Positions 35,431 to 47,380 of a DNA stretch of 64,000 nucleotides are shown here, in pieces. Positions within the stretch are counted from its first letter, which is position 1. Every line of letters begins with the position of its first letter. Source of the stretch: Gnetum montanum (taxonomy: Eukaryota; Streptophyta; Gnetopsida; Gnetales; Gnetaceae); contig MNCI01009539.1 of the NCBI GenBank assembly GCA_015680685.1, positions 29,260-93,259 on the forward strand, written 5' to 3'. Under the pieces are notes generated by a model, which saw only the letters and a list, made by a program, of their open reading frames with translations, did no database searches and was not told the DNA's origin. The translations under genes were made by a program, and so were the position numbers.

Positions 35431-35899
35431 AATGCAATCAGTGTGCACAAGAGATGAATATTCAAAGGTGTTTGTACATAGCAGTCATAAAGTAGGATGA
35501 CACCCAGTGGTTGATAGCTGATTTAGATAGTACCAAAATATGCATGAATCCAACTGAGAGTTGAACATGTGCATATGTTGAAAGCATGGAAAAAATTGAA
35601 AAAGTTAATTTCCAACTCTCTAATGAAGATGATGATACCTATTGCGGAGAGTTGGAAATCCTTGATCACTTCAAGCAAGAGCCCTTAGAGCTAAAGACTT
35701 TACTAACCAGTATGGAGTATGCATTTTTAAAGAATGGTAAACTAGTCATCATTAATGAAAAAATTTCTCTTGAATAAAAAGAAAACTTGTTAAAAGTGAT
35801 GAATAAATGATCAACAACCTTTGCTTGGTCATATCTAGAGCTAATAGGAATCAATCCAAGGATATGCTAGCATTGCATCTACATCGACTTGGCAATGAA
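35431..35899 (+). other. Protease-RT linker of the 31374 element
   Basis: Open stretch 35586-35777 (MEKIEKVNFQLSNEDDDTYC...) and LKTLLTSMEYAFL with LVIINEKISL correspond to the region just before RT in Athila-like pol. The minus-strand counterpart at 60120-60300 shows the same text. Confidence 0.5.
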
Positions 35900-36700
35900 T
35901 CCTAGAAGGTAGCCATAGAGGTATTTGAATCCCAAATTAAAGAAAATCTTCAAGGAGGAGATAGAGAAACTCCTTAAGGTGGGGTTCATCTATCCAATTG
36001 CAAATAGTGAGTGGGTTAGCCCACTTGTAATTGTACCAAAGAAGGATGTTAAATGGTGGATCTGCATTGACTTTAGGCTATTAAATATGGCAACATTTAA
36101 TAATCACTTTCCTTTGCCATTTTTGGATCAAGTATTAGACAACATATCCAGGCATTGTTATTATAGCTTTTTTGGAAAGTTATTGTGCCTATAACCAAAT
36201 CCAAATTGCAACCAAAGATCAAGCCAAGACAACATCCATAAGCCCCTGGGGAAATTTAAAATATTGTAAAATGCCATTTGGCCTATGCAATGCTCCTACA
36301 ACATTTCAACACTTACTCCTTAGTATCTTTTAGTAGCAAATTGATAGTGATGTTGAAGTCTTCATGGATGACTTTTCTACCTATGGAGCTACCTTTGAGC
36401 AAGCCTTGGATGGACTTGAGAAAGTATTAAAGAGATGTGTAGAGACAAACCTATGACTCAACTAGAAAAAGGGCCATCCCATGGTCCAAGAAGGCATTGT
36501 GTTAGGGCATCAAATTTCACATGAATGGATTGAGATAGACCCAAAAAAGATAAGGGTCATCCAATAAATAACACACCAACTAGAGATCATTAAAGATGTC
36601 CAATCATTCCTTGGACACACTAGTTACTACCAATGACTTATTGAGGATTTATCTAAGATTGAAAAGCAATTGGTAGAGATTACAAAGAAAGTTGCACCTT
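35900..36700 (+). pseudogene. Reverse transcriptase of the 31374 element
   Basis: Domain blocks in order: KIFKEEIEKLLKVGFIYPI, WVSPLVIVPKKD, CIDFRLLNMATFNNHFPLPF, the FMDDFSTYG catalytic box (36367-36394) with its Asp pair intact, and EGIVLGHQIS (36490-36520). The thumb-side SFLGHTSYY is at about 36605-36632. The block with the first catalytic Asp (DGYSGYNQI in relatives) is damaged (FFGKLLCL). Stops occur throughout. Confidence 0.8.
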
Positions 36701-36719
36701 TCATCTAGACCAAAGAATG

Positions 36720-37331
36720 TGAACTTGCATTCCAAAAATTTAAAAAAAACTCATAGAAACACTAATCCTATGAGCATTAGATTGGTCCAAACCATTTCAT
36801 ATTATGATAGATGCATCTAACTATGCTTTGGAAGTAGTGCTCATGAATATGGATAATAAGAAACATCCATACTATATTTATTGCATGAGAAGAAGCATTG
36901 TGGAGGCAGAGTTAAATTACACCACCATAGAGAAAGAATTAATGGTAGTGGTGTATGCATTAGGAAAGTTTAGGCACTATGTGCTAGGTTACAAAGTATT
37001 TATGCATATGGATCATAGTATGATTTGCTTCCTCATGAACAAGCTGATGGTGAGCCCTCATGTCATACAGTGGCTCGTGATCTTGCAGAAATTTGATCTC
37101 TCTATGGTAGATCGAAGAGGAACTAAGAATGTGGTCACTGTCCACCTCTCTTGCTTAAGATGGGATAATAAAGAGGAGGAGATTACACTCTCTAATCAAT
37201 TTCTAGATGAACTCCTCTTTACTAGAGTAATAAATGAACAAATGCCTACAAAAGCTACATGGTATAATGAAATCCTCACATATCTTCTCACTCAAGAGAT
37301 GCCACAAGACTTAGATTTTAGGAAGAAGTAA
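36720..37331 (+). pseudogene. RNase H of the 31374 element
   Basis: The longest open frame of the element (175 codons, from 36804) begins MIDASNYALEVVL, carries the first catalytic Asp, then NYTTIEKELMVVVYALGKF with the Glu, and MDHSMICFL with a later Asp. It ends in the linker QKFDLSMVDRRGTKN. In relatives this degrades the RNA strand during reverse transcription. Confidence 0.8.
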
Positions 37332-38480
37332 CAATTTCTTCATTGGGTCAAATACTTCATGAAAATTAATGGACACCTTTATAAGATGTGTGCCGATAGC
37401 CTAATTTGTTGGTGTGTCCCTAATGAAGATCAACTACAGATTCTCCAATATGCTTACGAAGGACCTTGTGGAGGCCACTATGCAAGGAGATGCATGACCA
37501 TAAAAATCCTAATGGTATAATAATATTGACATATGATCTTTAAGGATGCCCACTAGTTTGTCAAGTTTCATGAATGTTGTCAACGTGATGGGGGGATGAC
37601 CACTTGCATGTAAGGTCATCAACAATGGATTTAATCACTAGAGCCTTTCGACATATGGAGTGTTGACTTCATGGGTCCCATCACACCTATGTCTAATGGG
37701 AAGGTGTATATTATAGTAACAGTTGACTACTAGACAAAATGGGCAGAAGTAATAGCTATTACTGATTATACATCATCCACTTCTATGAAATTTATATAAA
37801 AAAATATTGTAAATAGGTTTGGGATCCCACGTTCACTAATTTTTGATAATGAAATTCATTTCATAGGTGCCACATTTAGAAAATTAATGCAACTCTTGGG
37901 GGTAGAACATAAATTAACAACATCTTACCACCCCCAAGCAAACAATCAAGCAGAGATAACCAACTAGGAGATTACAAAAATACTAACACAGACCATTAGC
38001 AAATATAGAAAGGACTGGAGTACAAAACTTAACGATGCTCTTTGGGTATATCATTTAACTTGGAAACTTCCTATTGGCTATTTTCCTTATGAGTTAGTGT
38101 ATGGAAAACTTCTAATGCTATTGATTGAATCCAAGCTCCATACACTCTTAATGACCTATGATATAAACCTTGACCTAAGTTTGGCATAGAAGAAAAAATT
38201 GATCAATCTAAACATGCTAGATGAAAATCACTTAGTGGCCCTATCCTTAAGCATCATGATGTTAGAATAATGAAAGTAAAACTTCAAAAAGGAGATAAGG
38301 TTCTTTACTAGAACCCCACACATGTACCCTAAAAGACAAAATTCCAAACATTGTGGGAGGGACCTTATATAATCAATTAAACCTTTTCCTTTGGGGCCAT
38401 GATAAGTTGCAAACCCAACAATCCAAATAAAAAGTAGTTGGTAAACATCCGACAAGTCAAACCTTTCCTAGAATCAAGAT
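37332..38480 (+). pseudogene. Integrase of the 31374 element
   Basis: It contains HECCQRDGG (zinc-binding end), WSVDFMGPI (first catalytic Asp, about 37660), LIFDNEIHFIG (second Asp, about 37840), and SYHPQANNQAEI (Glu block, about 37925-37960). The C-terminal part is ALWVYHLTWKLPIGYFPYELVYG, LWEGPYII and NIRQVKPFL. No chromodomain follows. Several stops. The DD35E layout is recognisable. Confidence 0.8.
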
Positions 38481-40640
38481 AGGCCAGTGTCAATATCACC
38501 TCAATAGGTGAACAACCACATTCTATTTTTTGGATCTCCTTCTTCCAACTTAGTCATGGAGGAGATGGCCATCCATGTTGACCATTATCATGGCTTCTCA
38601 GTTTTTCTACCTTTTTATTTTTTGAATTTTTCTAATTTTACACCATCTTTAGTACCTTTAAAATTTCTTGATTATTTTACACTTTCTTATATATTTTACT
38701 TTATTTTTCTTTTTTTTGTTTAAGTATGATAGTTTCTCATTTTTGCTAATAAATTAGCTTTATTGTCATTGGACACAATGTTGCTGTTGCTATTTACTAA
38801 TGATGGTTTGTGCTTAATGTGTGATTGTCAATGTTTGATTCCTATTTTTGAATTTTGATGTCTGATGACTTTGATATGGTTTATTTTTCATGGAATAGGT
38901 AGTGAGTCTACATCATCTACCCATCAAATGAACTCTATGGTTTTCCTTATTCTGGGAATTTGAGGTTCCTTTTCATTAAAGAAACTTTTAATCAGTCGAT
39001 GACCTTGGTAATTTCAGAATTAGGAAGGATTCAAAGGTTTGTAAAGGGTGTGACTTCAAGGGGACTTAATACTCTTTGTCTTGTTTTTCTTTCTTTAATT
39101 CTTGAGTATTTTTCATGGACTTCTTACCATTCCACACCAACCAATAATAGGAAGATGAATAAGTCATTGCATGGTGTGCTTCCCATTCACAAAAAAACAC
39201 AAAATAATGGGAATTCAAAGCACACCCTTTTGACACAAATAAGTCCTCTCATGGTGTGGTTTCCATTTCAAAGAGAAAACACACAAAATAATGAAAATTC
39301 AAAGCATACCCCTTGGACAAAAAAATGGGTTGCAAGCATTGGTTATGGGACTTAAATAGCATGCACCTATGCTTGAAGGTCCTCTATAACTAAGGCCCTT
39401 TCTCTAACTTACTGCTTCTCTTTTCTTCTCTTTGTTGAATGGTGGTGGTTTTGTGGATGTAATCTTATGTCTCATGTGGGTTGATTGGTCTTAGAGTGGT
39501 GATGTAAAGTCATTGAAAGTGTATGGTTTTGGTCTAGACTAAAGATGGAACTTCTAAAGTCATTTTAACCACAAGTTCCACAAGGAACTTCTTATGACCT
39601 CAATTTGAAACTCCATTTCACCTTCTCTATCATCCATCCATGCTACTGTAACTCACCTCACTACTGAGTTCTATGTCTTAGTTGGATGTGTTAGGAATCT
39701 TGAGTGAATTATTTTGGGTTGGTCCTTAACTTGTCATAATCATTAAATCGACTATCGAGCCCACAAACTTCTTAGTTGAGGTTATGCAAGGGTAAAAAGG
39801 GCATGAGCCTACTATGGGGAGGACCCACTGGCATAGCTTTTGGCTTAATTAGTCATGGTTCCTTACCTTTGACATTACTACAATCCTATATTTCGCATTT
39901 TCCATTGTGTAAACCACTTAGTACTCCTTAATCTTTCATTTCATTCATCCACTAAATCAATTTATCTTCATTTATTTGAATTTTCTCAAATTTATGAGCT
40001 GAAAAAACCTCTACTCACATTTTCATACTATTCTTGGTCTTATGAGCTTCCATTTGATCCCAATTTCATCCAAAAATTCCTTGTATTTTAAAAGTTTGAG
40101 CAAGTCAATGGTGGTCATTAAGTACATTGACGAGGCCTCATAAACTAGGCCTCATTGATGTAGTACTTAGATATTTTATATACCACTGGACACTTTGGAA
40201 TGTTTTGCAAATTTCTCATAACACACTGAGAATTTTTACAATTTTTTAGAGCCCAAAACCTTCTAGAGCTCATAACTTCCCAATGGTTTGTCCAAATCAC
40301 TTCATTTTTTGATCTTGTGCTTACCAGAGGTAAGATCTTTATCGTTGGGACCACAAACCTTAAGGTTCCCATTGAAAATTTGATGAAATGTTTTGGAAAT
40401 TTTCCTAACTCCTCCAAAGGGTTAATAACCTTAACCATAGATAAACATCAACTTTTTTCCAAGTTAACCCTTCCAAAAACCTTTGAGATGAATTATTCAT
40501 GATAACACATAAAATAAATACTAATTGGATTAATTAAATCAGCCATAATCACAACTTAGCCAAGTGTAACTATCCTCAAGAGTTAGGTTATCCCAATTTT
40601 TTTAAGGTTACACAATGATTGCTAATCCATGGTCTTATTG
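38481..40640 (+). other. Post-integrase spacer of the 31374 element, with an 80-bp tandem duplication
   Basis: The first part is shared, in reverse orientation, with 56100-57280 and 27500-28300 (FQLSHGGDGH end, then 'gcatggtgtgcttcccatt', 'gaattcaaagcacacc'). An 80-bp direct duplication lies at 39160-39320. At 40110-40160 the text 'attgacgaggcctcataaactaggcctcattgatgtagt' resembles the boxes in this element's own LTR. No gene. Confidence 0.55.
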
Positions 40641-40649
40641 TGATTACAG

Positions 40650-43475
40650 ATGACACCTAAACAAAAATGTTTGTAGGAAGGAGAACCCTCACAACCATGG
40701 GAGAAATGACCTAGAGCTAGAAGGGGCTAGCAAGAACAAGGCTAAGAACTACTAGAGGTGATCCATGTAATAGGACCTCTTTAGGAGGAGCTTGAAGTGG
40801 AATCTATCTGACAGATTCCAAAGGAAAAAGTACCCATTGAACAATCAGAAAGAGGAGAAGTGCTTGGACCCATTCCAAGGCTTGAGGTCACATTAACTCA
40901 AGCCTACCTAGACATCATTTGGTCCCAAGACATTCAAATATTAGTTCTTCAAGAGATCAACTTTAGGTCATTTTTGGAGACATTCAAAGCTCCAAAGGAT
41001 GTCAAGACATAACTGTAGACCTCTCTTATGTGGATAGTCATCATGTCCAGTGGGGAATGTTACATGGAAGAGACCTATCTCTTTTGAAGTAGTTGAAGGC
41101 CAAAGTCTATTGTCAAGATCAAGGATATTCAAGTATTCTACTTGGTAGAATCCATTGCATAGGCACTAGGGTTACCTATCATAGGAACATAGTTGGCTGA
41201 ATTATCTACAAAAGGTAATCTTGAGGCTAAGAGGGAGTGGACCCAGCAATGTTATGGGATGGATTGTAAGGAATATGGTGTGCTCACACTGATAGATTGA
41301 ATTTATTTGAAGATTTTAGCCTATCACCTTAATCCACTGCTAAGGCCAAGTAAGGTGACTACTTTCTCCACCTAAGCATGCATCGCTCTAAGTGAGAAGT
41401 TCCTTATTAGCCTTCCACAATTGCTATACTTGGGGATTGAAAAAAATTTCAAAGAAAATGAACATGGAAGAAAGACCCTACCCTTTCCATGCCTCATTAG
41501 AAAATTTTACAAAAGGATAGGCATTGTTTGCTACTCTAATGACACTCTTAGACATGCTCGTATGGGCAGAAATCATGAATGATATAACGCCAATGACAAC
41601 CCAATAATAGGAGTTGCTACCACCACCCACTTAGGAAAAAACATTAGAGGCCAACGCAACCATTGAACATTTACAAAAAAATTGAGAACAAATATTGAGA
41701 AAACAAGAGTAGTAAGTAGGAATGAGTGGGATGGTTCCATCTATGTATCAGTTAGTGATGAGTTACCTTAATAAGGTTTCCTGAATAGTTACCTAGATGG
41801 AGAGAGGTGGTTCCATTTTCTGTACCCAAAGAATGCATTTGCCTTTGAGGTCAAATACCAATGGTCAAGAGGTGAATATGTCATTAGCAACACATCATCT
41901 ATTCCCAGAAATCTCTAGAAATGCCACCAATTTCTTGGTGAGGTTGGAGGAAGGTGAAGAGGTAACTATCTTAGTGATGCAACACCAAGGGTAGGAGACA
42001 ATGGTAGAAGTGGTAGTTGACCATGTAGCTGAAGCACTGAATACACTTGCGGTGTTTGTATTAGATGTATTTGCACTCCAAGATGTGTAGACATTCACAG
42101 GCATGGTCAACAAGAAGTTAGATGTAGCTCAACATGAAAAATTGTTAGAATGACTAGTAGGAATCAAGCAACTAACTCTGGACATCTTTGATCTTCTGGA
42201 GAACATCACCACAACCTAGTCAGAGCTACTATATGCAAAGGGTAGATCTATTATTTTAGAGGGGCAACTAGAAATGGCCCAAGAGCAAAATCAACACTTG
42301 GTAGCATAGGTTGCTGAACTTCATGCCCAACTTGTAGAACAAATAATCCTTAGCCTAGCAATGATGAGAGATGAAGCTATTAAAAAACATCAAGAATGAT
42401 TTTAGAAGGCTAACGAGGAGGTAGTGATGGTCATCTTTAAATAGTCCATAGCAGAAGCTAAAACATACTTAATCAAACAAGGACTTGAATCAGATGTGCC
42501 AAGATAATGAATTATTGACAGCACAAAATCATCACCTACGAAATGTTGATTTGTAGAAAGATCAAATGTAAGAATTCATTCATCAATAGCACGAGTAGCT
42601 TACTAGGGTAAAAATTGAACTAAGGAAATTGGCCATAGAGAACTAAAATTTGAAAATGGAAGAGGTACACACCTTGCATCAAAATTCTACCATTGAGATC
42701 GTCATATAGAAGAATGAAGCTCTTAAATTTGAGAAAGTGCAAAATCACTACAAGGACCAAGTTGGTTTGCAAAAGGAAGTGAATGAAAAACAAATCTAGA
42801 TGAAAAGGTGAAAATGAATGAAGCCCTCTAGAAACTCCACCAAGGAAGAGAGATGTGACAGCCCATCCTTAATGGGATCGATGCCTACAACAAAGAAAAG
42901 GTCTACTTGAAGGAGTGGCAAATTGAGGAAATGATAGAGTACATGGATTTGGACAATCTCTATTATGCAAGCTTGGCAATGTTAATTGCTAGGAGGCCAT
43001 GGTCAGAGTTAGAAAAACAAATAGCTAGCTTGTATATATTATATGAGGCTGAGTTCAAACACCACAAGGGCCCAAATCAAAAGCTTGAGATTACTAATGC
43101 TAAACTCAAAGTTCTCAAAGGATGATTCAGAGATCAATAATCCATCATTGAGAACCTAGATAGATGGATGAATGACTACTAAGAGTTAAAGAACATAGTG
43201 AAAGTGTTTGATATTGAACATAGACAATTTGATCCCTAGTTTGTCAATGCCAAGGAGTTGTTTCTAGCAATCCCATGTCCTTGGGATGTACCCATTCCAA
43301 CCCACATTGGGAAAGCTATGTGGATGATGCATTATCCTAGGAGTAAGGAGGAGAAAATGAAAGCACTGATGAATGCTTTCCATCTCCTACCTAAAGTTGT
43401 AGTGGAAATAGGACAACCACAACCACCTCAACGATTACCAATGTGTAAAGCTATTGAAGGTCCCTCGGAGTTTTA
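40650..43475 (+). pseudogene. Extra post-pol ORF in the env-like position, very degraded
   Basis: One reading frame is followed from an ATG at 40650 to about 41650 through several stops, then a shifted frame from 41797 to 43475. The first third has a patch resembling plant retroelement third-ORF proteins: LNPLLRPSKVTTFS, then CIALSEKFLISLPQLLYLGI and LPFPCLIRKFYKRIGI (about 41325-41530). The last two thirds are rich in Glu, Lys, Gln and Leu (for example QLEMAQEQNQHL, WSELEKQIASLYILYEAEF), suggesting coiled coil. I see no convincing signal peptide or membrane segment. Athila-like elements often carry an ORF here called env-like; its function is not established. The sister element at 54536 lacks this region. 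Confidence 0.55.
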
Positions 43476-43727
43476 GAAACCACCACCACTTAGGACCATT
43501 TTATCTTCTCCAACAAGGTTCACATCAAGGAATGTGTTGTCCAATTTTTGAAGAGTTCAATCATAGTGTTCAATTTTCTATCCTGAACACATTCATTTTT
43601 AATAATGTGTTGATCTGTAAACTCCATTTTTTGTCAAGTCAGTCAGTTTTTTTTGTATGAAGAATAGTTAATCATTAACCCCATACCTTTCCAATTTTGT
43701 AATAGAATTCAAGGACAAGTTTTTATT

Positions 43728-43741
43728 CAATTGTGGGGATA
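43728..43741 (+). other. Polypurine tract of the 31374 element
   Basis: TTGTGGGGATA sits directly before TGATGAGTTTTG, the start of the 3' LTR. Confidence 0.65.
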
Positions 43742-43801
43742 TGATGAGTTTTGTTAAGTTGGTTGCATTGATGAGGCCTTGTTGACACATCTTATTGTCT
43801 T
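43742..43801 (+). repeat. Truncated 3' LTR of the 31374 element
   Basis: About 60 bp (TGATGAGTTTTGTTAAGTTGG...TGATGAGGCC...) match the start of 31374-32306. The next bases do not match the LTR. Confidence 0.7.
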
Positions 43802-44418
43802 AGGAAGAGCAAACAGAGTAGACTACAAATTAGCTATTAGACTAGGATTGTTAGGTTAAAGTTAGTTTTTTGGCTTGTTTAAAGCTTTTACAACCCCAAA
43901 GAAGTTAACAATGTTTATGACATTACCTAATTGAGTATGTTGTAGGGATGTTGATTAGGATTTTTAGGAGTCTTCCTAAAGCCTCTTATAAGCTAAGGGT
44001 TAAGTAGGTTAAACATGCTTTGGTATTTACTAATTTTTAAATTCATGTTTATCCCCTAAGTATGTTAATATGAGATAAAATCAACATGCCATCCTAAACA
44101 AGTGGTTTAGACAAAATGGATAATTAAAAAAATGGAGATAGGAAGAAATAGTTAATTTTAGGCTCGTATTCAAGCACCATGGGCATGTGAGCATGGAGAG
44201 GTGCCAAATCATGTATGCACATTTCGATGGTAATAGTTGTGTGGATCCCAAGAGTGGAGTGGGTAGCGGTATTCATAAAGCTACTAGATTGATTCAAAAG
44301 AAGTTCACAAGGATAAAATTCATTACAAAGACTTCTAGTGTTAATGTCATGAGCAAGCTACTCTTGAGAGGAATCATCAATGTTAACATGATGATGAGGA
44401 GAGATTTTTAGCATTTTC
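43802..44418. other. Unassigned sequence between truncated LTR and kinase pseudogene
   Basis: There is no recognisable element or conserved domain. A plus-strand open frame at 44187-44411 (75 codons) is not recognised. This may be 3' flank of the kinase gene remnant. Confidence 0.45.
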
Positions 44419-44800
44419 TTAGAAGAAGACAACGTTGGGTGAAACATCTACATGAACGTCAGTGACCACCATGGATAGTGGCATAGGCAATAGCATGTCA
44501 GGAGGCTCTTTACTTGATTGGAGCACGTGCAACATGTCCCTCATGGTGGGTTTGGTGGCTTCATATTATTGAATGGACCATAACACCATGCACGCCAACC
44601 TCCTTACTTGTGCTTCCTCCAACTCCATGCCACCAATCATGGGTCCAAAACTACCATTACATTTTTGGATGTGATCTCTATCATTGCCCTTGTAGTGAAG
44701 AAGCTACTTGGTGCCACATCTCTGACATTGCCCAGTCATGATCTCTAGCAAAGTCATGCCAAATCTGTAAACATTAGCCTTGGAAGTGATTGTTGGCCAT
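44419..44800 (-). pseudogene. Receptor-like Ser/Thr kinase pseudogene, C-terminal lobe
   Basis: Read on the minus strand from 44798: ITSKANVYRFGMTLLEIMTG (normally ITxKADVYSFGMxLLEIxxG), then, after a stop, MELEEAQVRRLACMVLWSIQ and YEATKPTMRDMLHVLQ (normally ALWCIQ...RPTMxxVVxxLE). It ends DMLLPMPLSMVVTDVHV and a stop near 44419. This is kinase subdomains IX-XI of a lectin-type or LRK10-like receptor kinase. The other half lies at 48786-49195, displaced by the copia insertion. Confidence 0.8.
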
Positions 44801-45191
44801 GGTTATCATGATAAAACAGCTATGAAGCAGTAGGTCACAACAATGAATTAGCAGTTTATTATTCATGAACTACACTTTCTATTGTTTATATTGTTTGATT
44901 TCTTTAGAATTTTCCTTAAAGATGAGATAAGACTTATAAATGTGTTGTGAATATCTATCTCAGTTAATTTTAGATGTTTCCAATTTTTTGTAACCTTAGA
45001 TGTGGCTATGTAAGTCTGTCCGAGGATCGGTCATAAAAAAAAAGTTAAAAGTTGAATGTCTGTGATTTTCAAGAAATACAATAAAGGTTGATACTATTGT
45101 TTTGGTTTTCTACATTTGCATAAGAATATTGACTTGTTTTACTCTATCATAAGAGACCTTCCTCATCTCAATTCAGATCCTTCATATATCA
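44800..45191 (+). repeat. 5' LTR of the copia element
   Basis: Its second half matches 48478-48785 closely ('gttttagaattttcc', 'aaagatgagataa', 'gatgtttccaattttttgtaac', 'gaatgtctgtgatttt'). The start at TGGTTATCATG is inferred from the kinase interruption, since the matching start of the 3' LTR is in the gap. Confidence 0.7.
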
Positions 45192-45203
45192 CCTTTTCAT
45201 AAC

Positions 45204-45222
45204 ATGGGTATTGGAGCCAAGT
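45204..45222 (+). other. Primer binding site of the copia element
   Basis: GGGTATTGGAGCCAAG corresponds to the common copia PBS TGGTATCAGAGCC, complementary to initiator Met-tRNA. It is slightly further from the LTR than usual. Confidence 0.6.
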
Positions 45223-45279
45223 TCATAGTCTGTGGAATTTTTGCAAATCACATACAAAGTTTACCAAATCACTAGAAAA

Positions 45280-46092
45280 TACAAAATAGAGAAGTTAAAT
45301 GAAAGCAACTTCACATTGTGGAAAATGAAGATACAAAAAATTTTGTGTAAAGATAATTGTCTGGCAGCTATTGGAGAAAGGCTGTAGGAGGTCATGGATG
45401 ACGATAAGTGGAATGAAATGGATGGTAATGCTATTGCCAATTTACACTTGGCACAAGAAGATGGGGTTCTTTCAAGTATTATAGAAAAGAAGATGGTGAA
45501 GGAAATATGGGATACTTTGATGAAGTTGTATGAGGCTAAATCACTCCTCAACAAAATCTTCTTGAAGAGAAGACTTGACAATCTTTGTATGCCAAAAACC
45601 TCATCGGTAATTGACCATATCAACACCCTACATACTTTATTTACTCAAATCATATCATTGAATTATAAAGTAGATGCAGGTGAATGTCCAGAAATTCTAC
45701 TTCAAAGTCTACCTAATTCATATGATCAACTCATCATTAACTTGACCAACAATGTCCTTATGGATGATCTTGTCTTCGATAAGGTTGAAGCTGTAGTTCT
45801 TGAAGAAGAAATTCATTGCAAGAACATGGAAGATAGATTGGAAAACAAGGTAGAGGCCTTAAAAATGATGAGAGGAAGATCCATGGAACATGATCCTAAT
45901 TGGAACCAAATTCATGGTAGATCAAAGTCAAGAAGAAAAAAGAAAAACATTACTTGCTACAACTATGGAAAGAGAGGACATCTGAAGAAGGAGTGTTGGA
46001 AGAAGAGGAGTAATGAAAATAATCCTCAAGAGAATATGGCAAGTACCTCATATGATGGTGATGTTCTATATAGTGAGGAAACTATTGTTTAA
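45280..46092 (+). pseudogene. Copia Gag (UBN2 type) with altered zinc knuckle
   Basis: The open frame 45394-46092 (232 codons) is the longest undisturbed coding stretch in the copia element. An in-frame start (EKLNESNFTLWKMKIQ) lies upstream of a stop at 45387. It has WDTLMKLYEAKSLLNKIFLKRRL, LHTLFTQIISL and LLQSLPNSYDQLI, all typical of copia UBN2 Gag, then a basic tract and CYNYGKRGHLKKEC. The knuckle should be CX2CX4HX4C; the second Cys is Tyr here. Gag packages the element RNA. Confidence 0.85.
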
Positions 46093-46690
46093 GTCAGACA
46101 GAAGCTCACTGATGCTTAGATCATGGATTCAGGAGCAACATGACACATGACCTCTTGGAGAGAATGGTTTCAGCACTACAAACGAATCTTAAAAGGACCT
46201 ATGTACATGGGAAATGATCATGCTTTGAAACTTTTTGGTAGTGGTACTATGAAAATAAAGATGTATGATGGCACTATTTGCACCACACAAGAGGTATGAC
46301 ATCTGAAGGGCCTAAAGAAAAATCTACTATCTTTAGGACAACTAGATGATGTTGGGTGCAAAACTCATATAGAGAATGGGATCTTGTAAATTACCAAAGG
46401 TGTGCTTATGGTAATGAAGGAAAAAAAGGCTACTAGAAATTTGTACATGCTTTTGGAGGACACACATTAAGTGGGAGAGTCTTCTATTGCATCAACTAGT
46501 TTGGAAGAAGAATCAACGATGTTGTGGCATTGAAAGCTTGGTCATATGTCAAAATAAGGTTTGAAGTTTCTTTCTTAATGGTGACTACTTCCTGGGTTCA
46601 ATTCAATATGTTTACCATTTTGTGAGCATTGTGTTACTAGTAAGCAGCATAGATTAAAATTCAACATGAACAGCTAAGAGTAAAGGCATC
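46093..46690 (+). pseudogene. Copia protease and GAG-pre-integrase region
   Basis: IMDSGAT (about 46122) is the protease active site with Asp kept and a stop right after. LKGLKKNLLSLGQLDD and the integrase zinc-binding HHCC parts follow: LWHxKLGHMS (about 46525-46555) and CEHCV (about 46625). Stops are frequent. Confidence 0.7.
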
Positions 46691-47380
46691 TTGAACTTGA
46701 TGTGCTCTAATGTTTGGTATGCACTAGTTACTTCCCTAGCAGGAGCAAGATATTTTTTATCTTTCATTAATGATTACTCTAGGAGATGTTGGGTGTATCC
46801 AATCAAAAGGAAGGTAGATGTCTTTTTAGACTTCAAATTTTTTAAAGAACATGTAGAACTTGAGTTTGAACAAAGGACCAAGTGCCTAAGGATGGATAAT
46901 GAAGAAGAATATACACGTGATGAATTTGATGCATTTTGTCAACAAGAAGACATCAAGAGGTAGTTCACAATGGCTTACACTCCTCAACAGAATGGAGTGG
47001 TAAAATGGAAGAATAGAACCTTGTTGAAAAAAACAACATTATTGTTGAGGGCTACAAATCTAACCAGGTCATTTTGGGTAGAATTAGTCAATACTGTGTG
47101 CTATTTAATCAATCGGTCTCCATCAACTGTGATTGATCTAAAAACACCAATGGAAATGTAGATTGGTAAGCTAGCTATTTAATCTCATCTCCATACATTT
47201 GGAAGTTTTATGTATGTGATGTACAACAACAAAGAAAGATCAAAGTTGGATCCAAAGTCTAGAAAATGTATCTCCTTAGGGTATGCTAATGGAGTTAAGG
47301 GGTATTACCTATGGGATCCCACTACCCACAAGGTTTTCATCAGTAGAGATGTGATATTTGCAGAAGAAGGCAAAGAGAAC
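46691..47380 (+). pseudogene. Copia integrase
   Basis: Blocks in order: SFINDYSRRCWVYPIKRK (about 46760-46815), CLRMDNEEEY with the second catalytic Asp, AYTPQQNGVVKWKNRTLL with the region of the catalytic Glu (VxExxNRT changed to VVKWKNRT, so Glu is lost), FWVELVNTVCYLINRSP, and the C-terminal KLDPKSRKCISLGY and KVFISRDVIF. Two stops between 46961 and 47210. Confidence 0.8.

Larger units (their letters stand above)
31374..43801 (+). mobile_element. Athila-like Ty3/gypsy element with gag, full pol order and extra 3' ORF; 3' LTR truncated
   Basis: From left to right: LTR 31374-32306, PBS, gag, protease, RT, RNase H, integrase, a 2-kb spacer, a long extra ORF region (40650-43475), PPT, and about 60 bp of 3' LTR. 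Lineage evidence is the PBS TTGGCACC..., the FMDDFSTYG catalytic box, the VQEGIVLGHQIS block after RT, the integrase end without a chromodomain, and an additional ORF after pol as in Athila. Every frame is broken by stops, so it is inactive. The flanking base pairs on the left are ATAAT; the right duplication is lost with the 3' LTR. Confidence 0.8.

Noticed and set aside
44187-44411. 75-codon plus-strand frame next to the kinase fragment
   Set aside because: It is not recognised, and lies at the border of sequence readable as kinase on the other strand.
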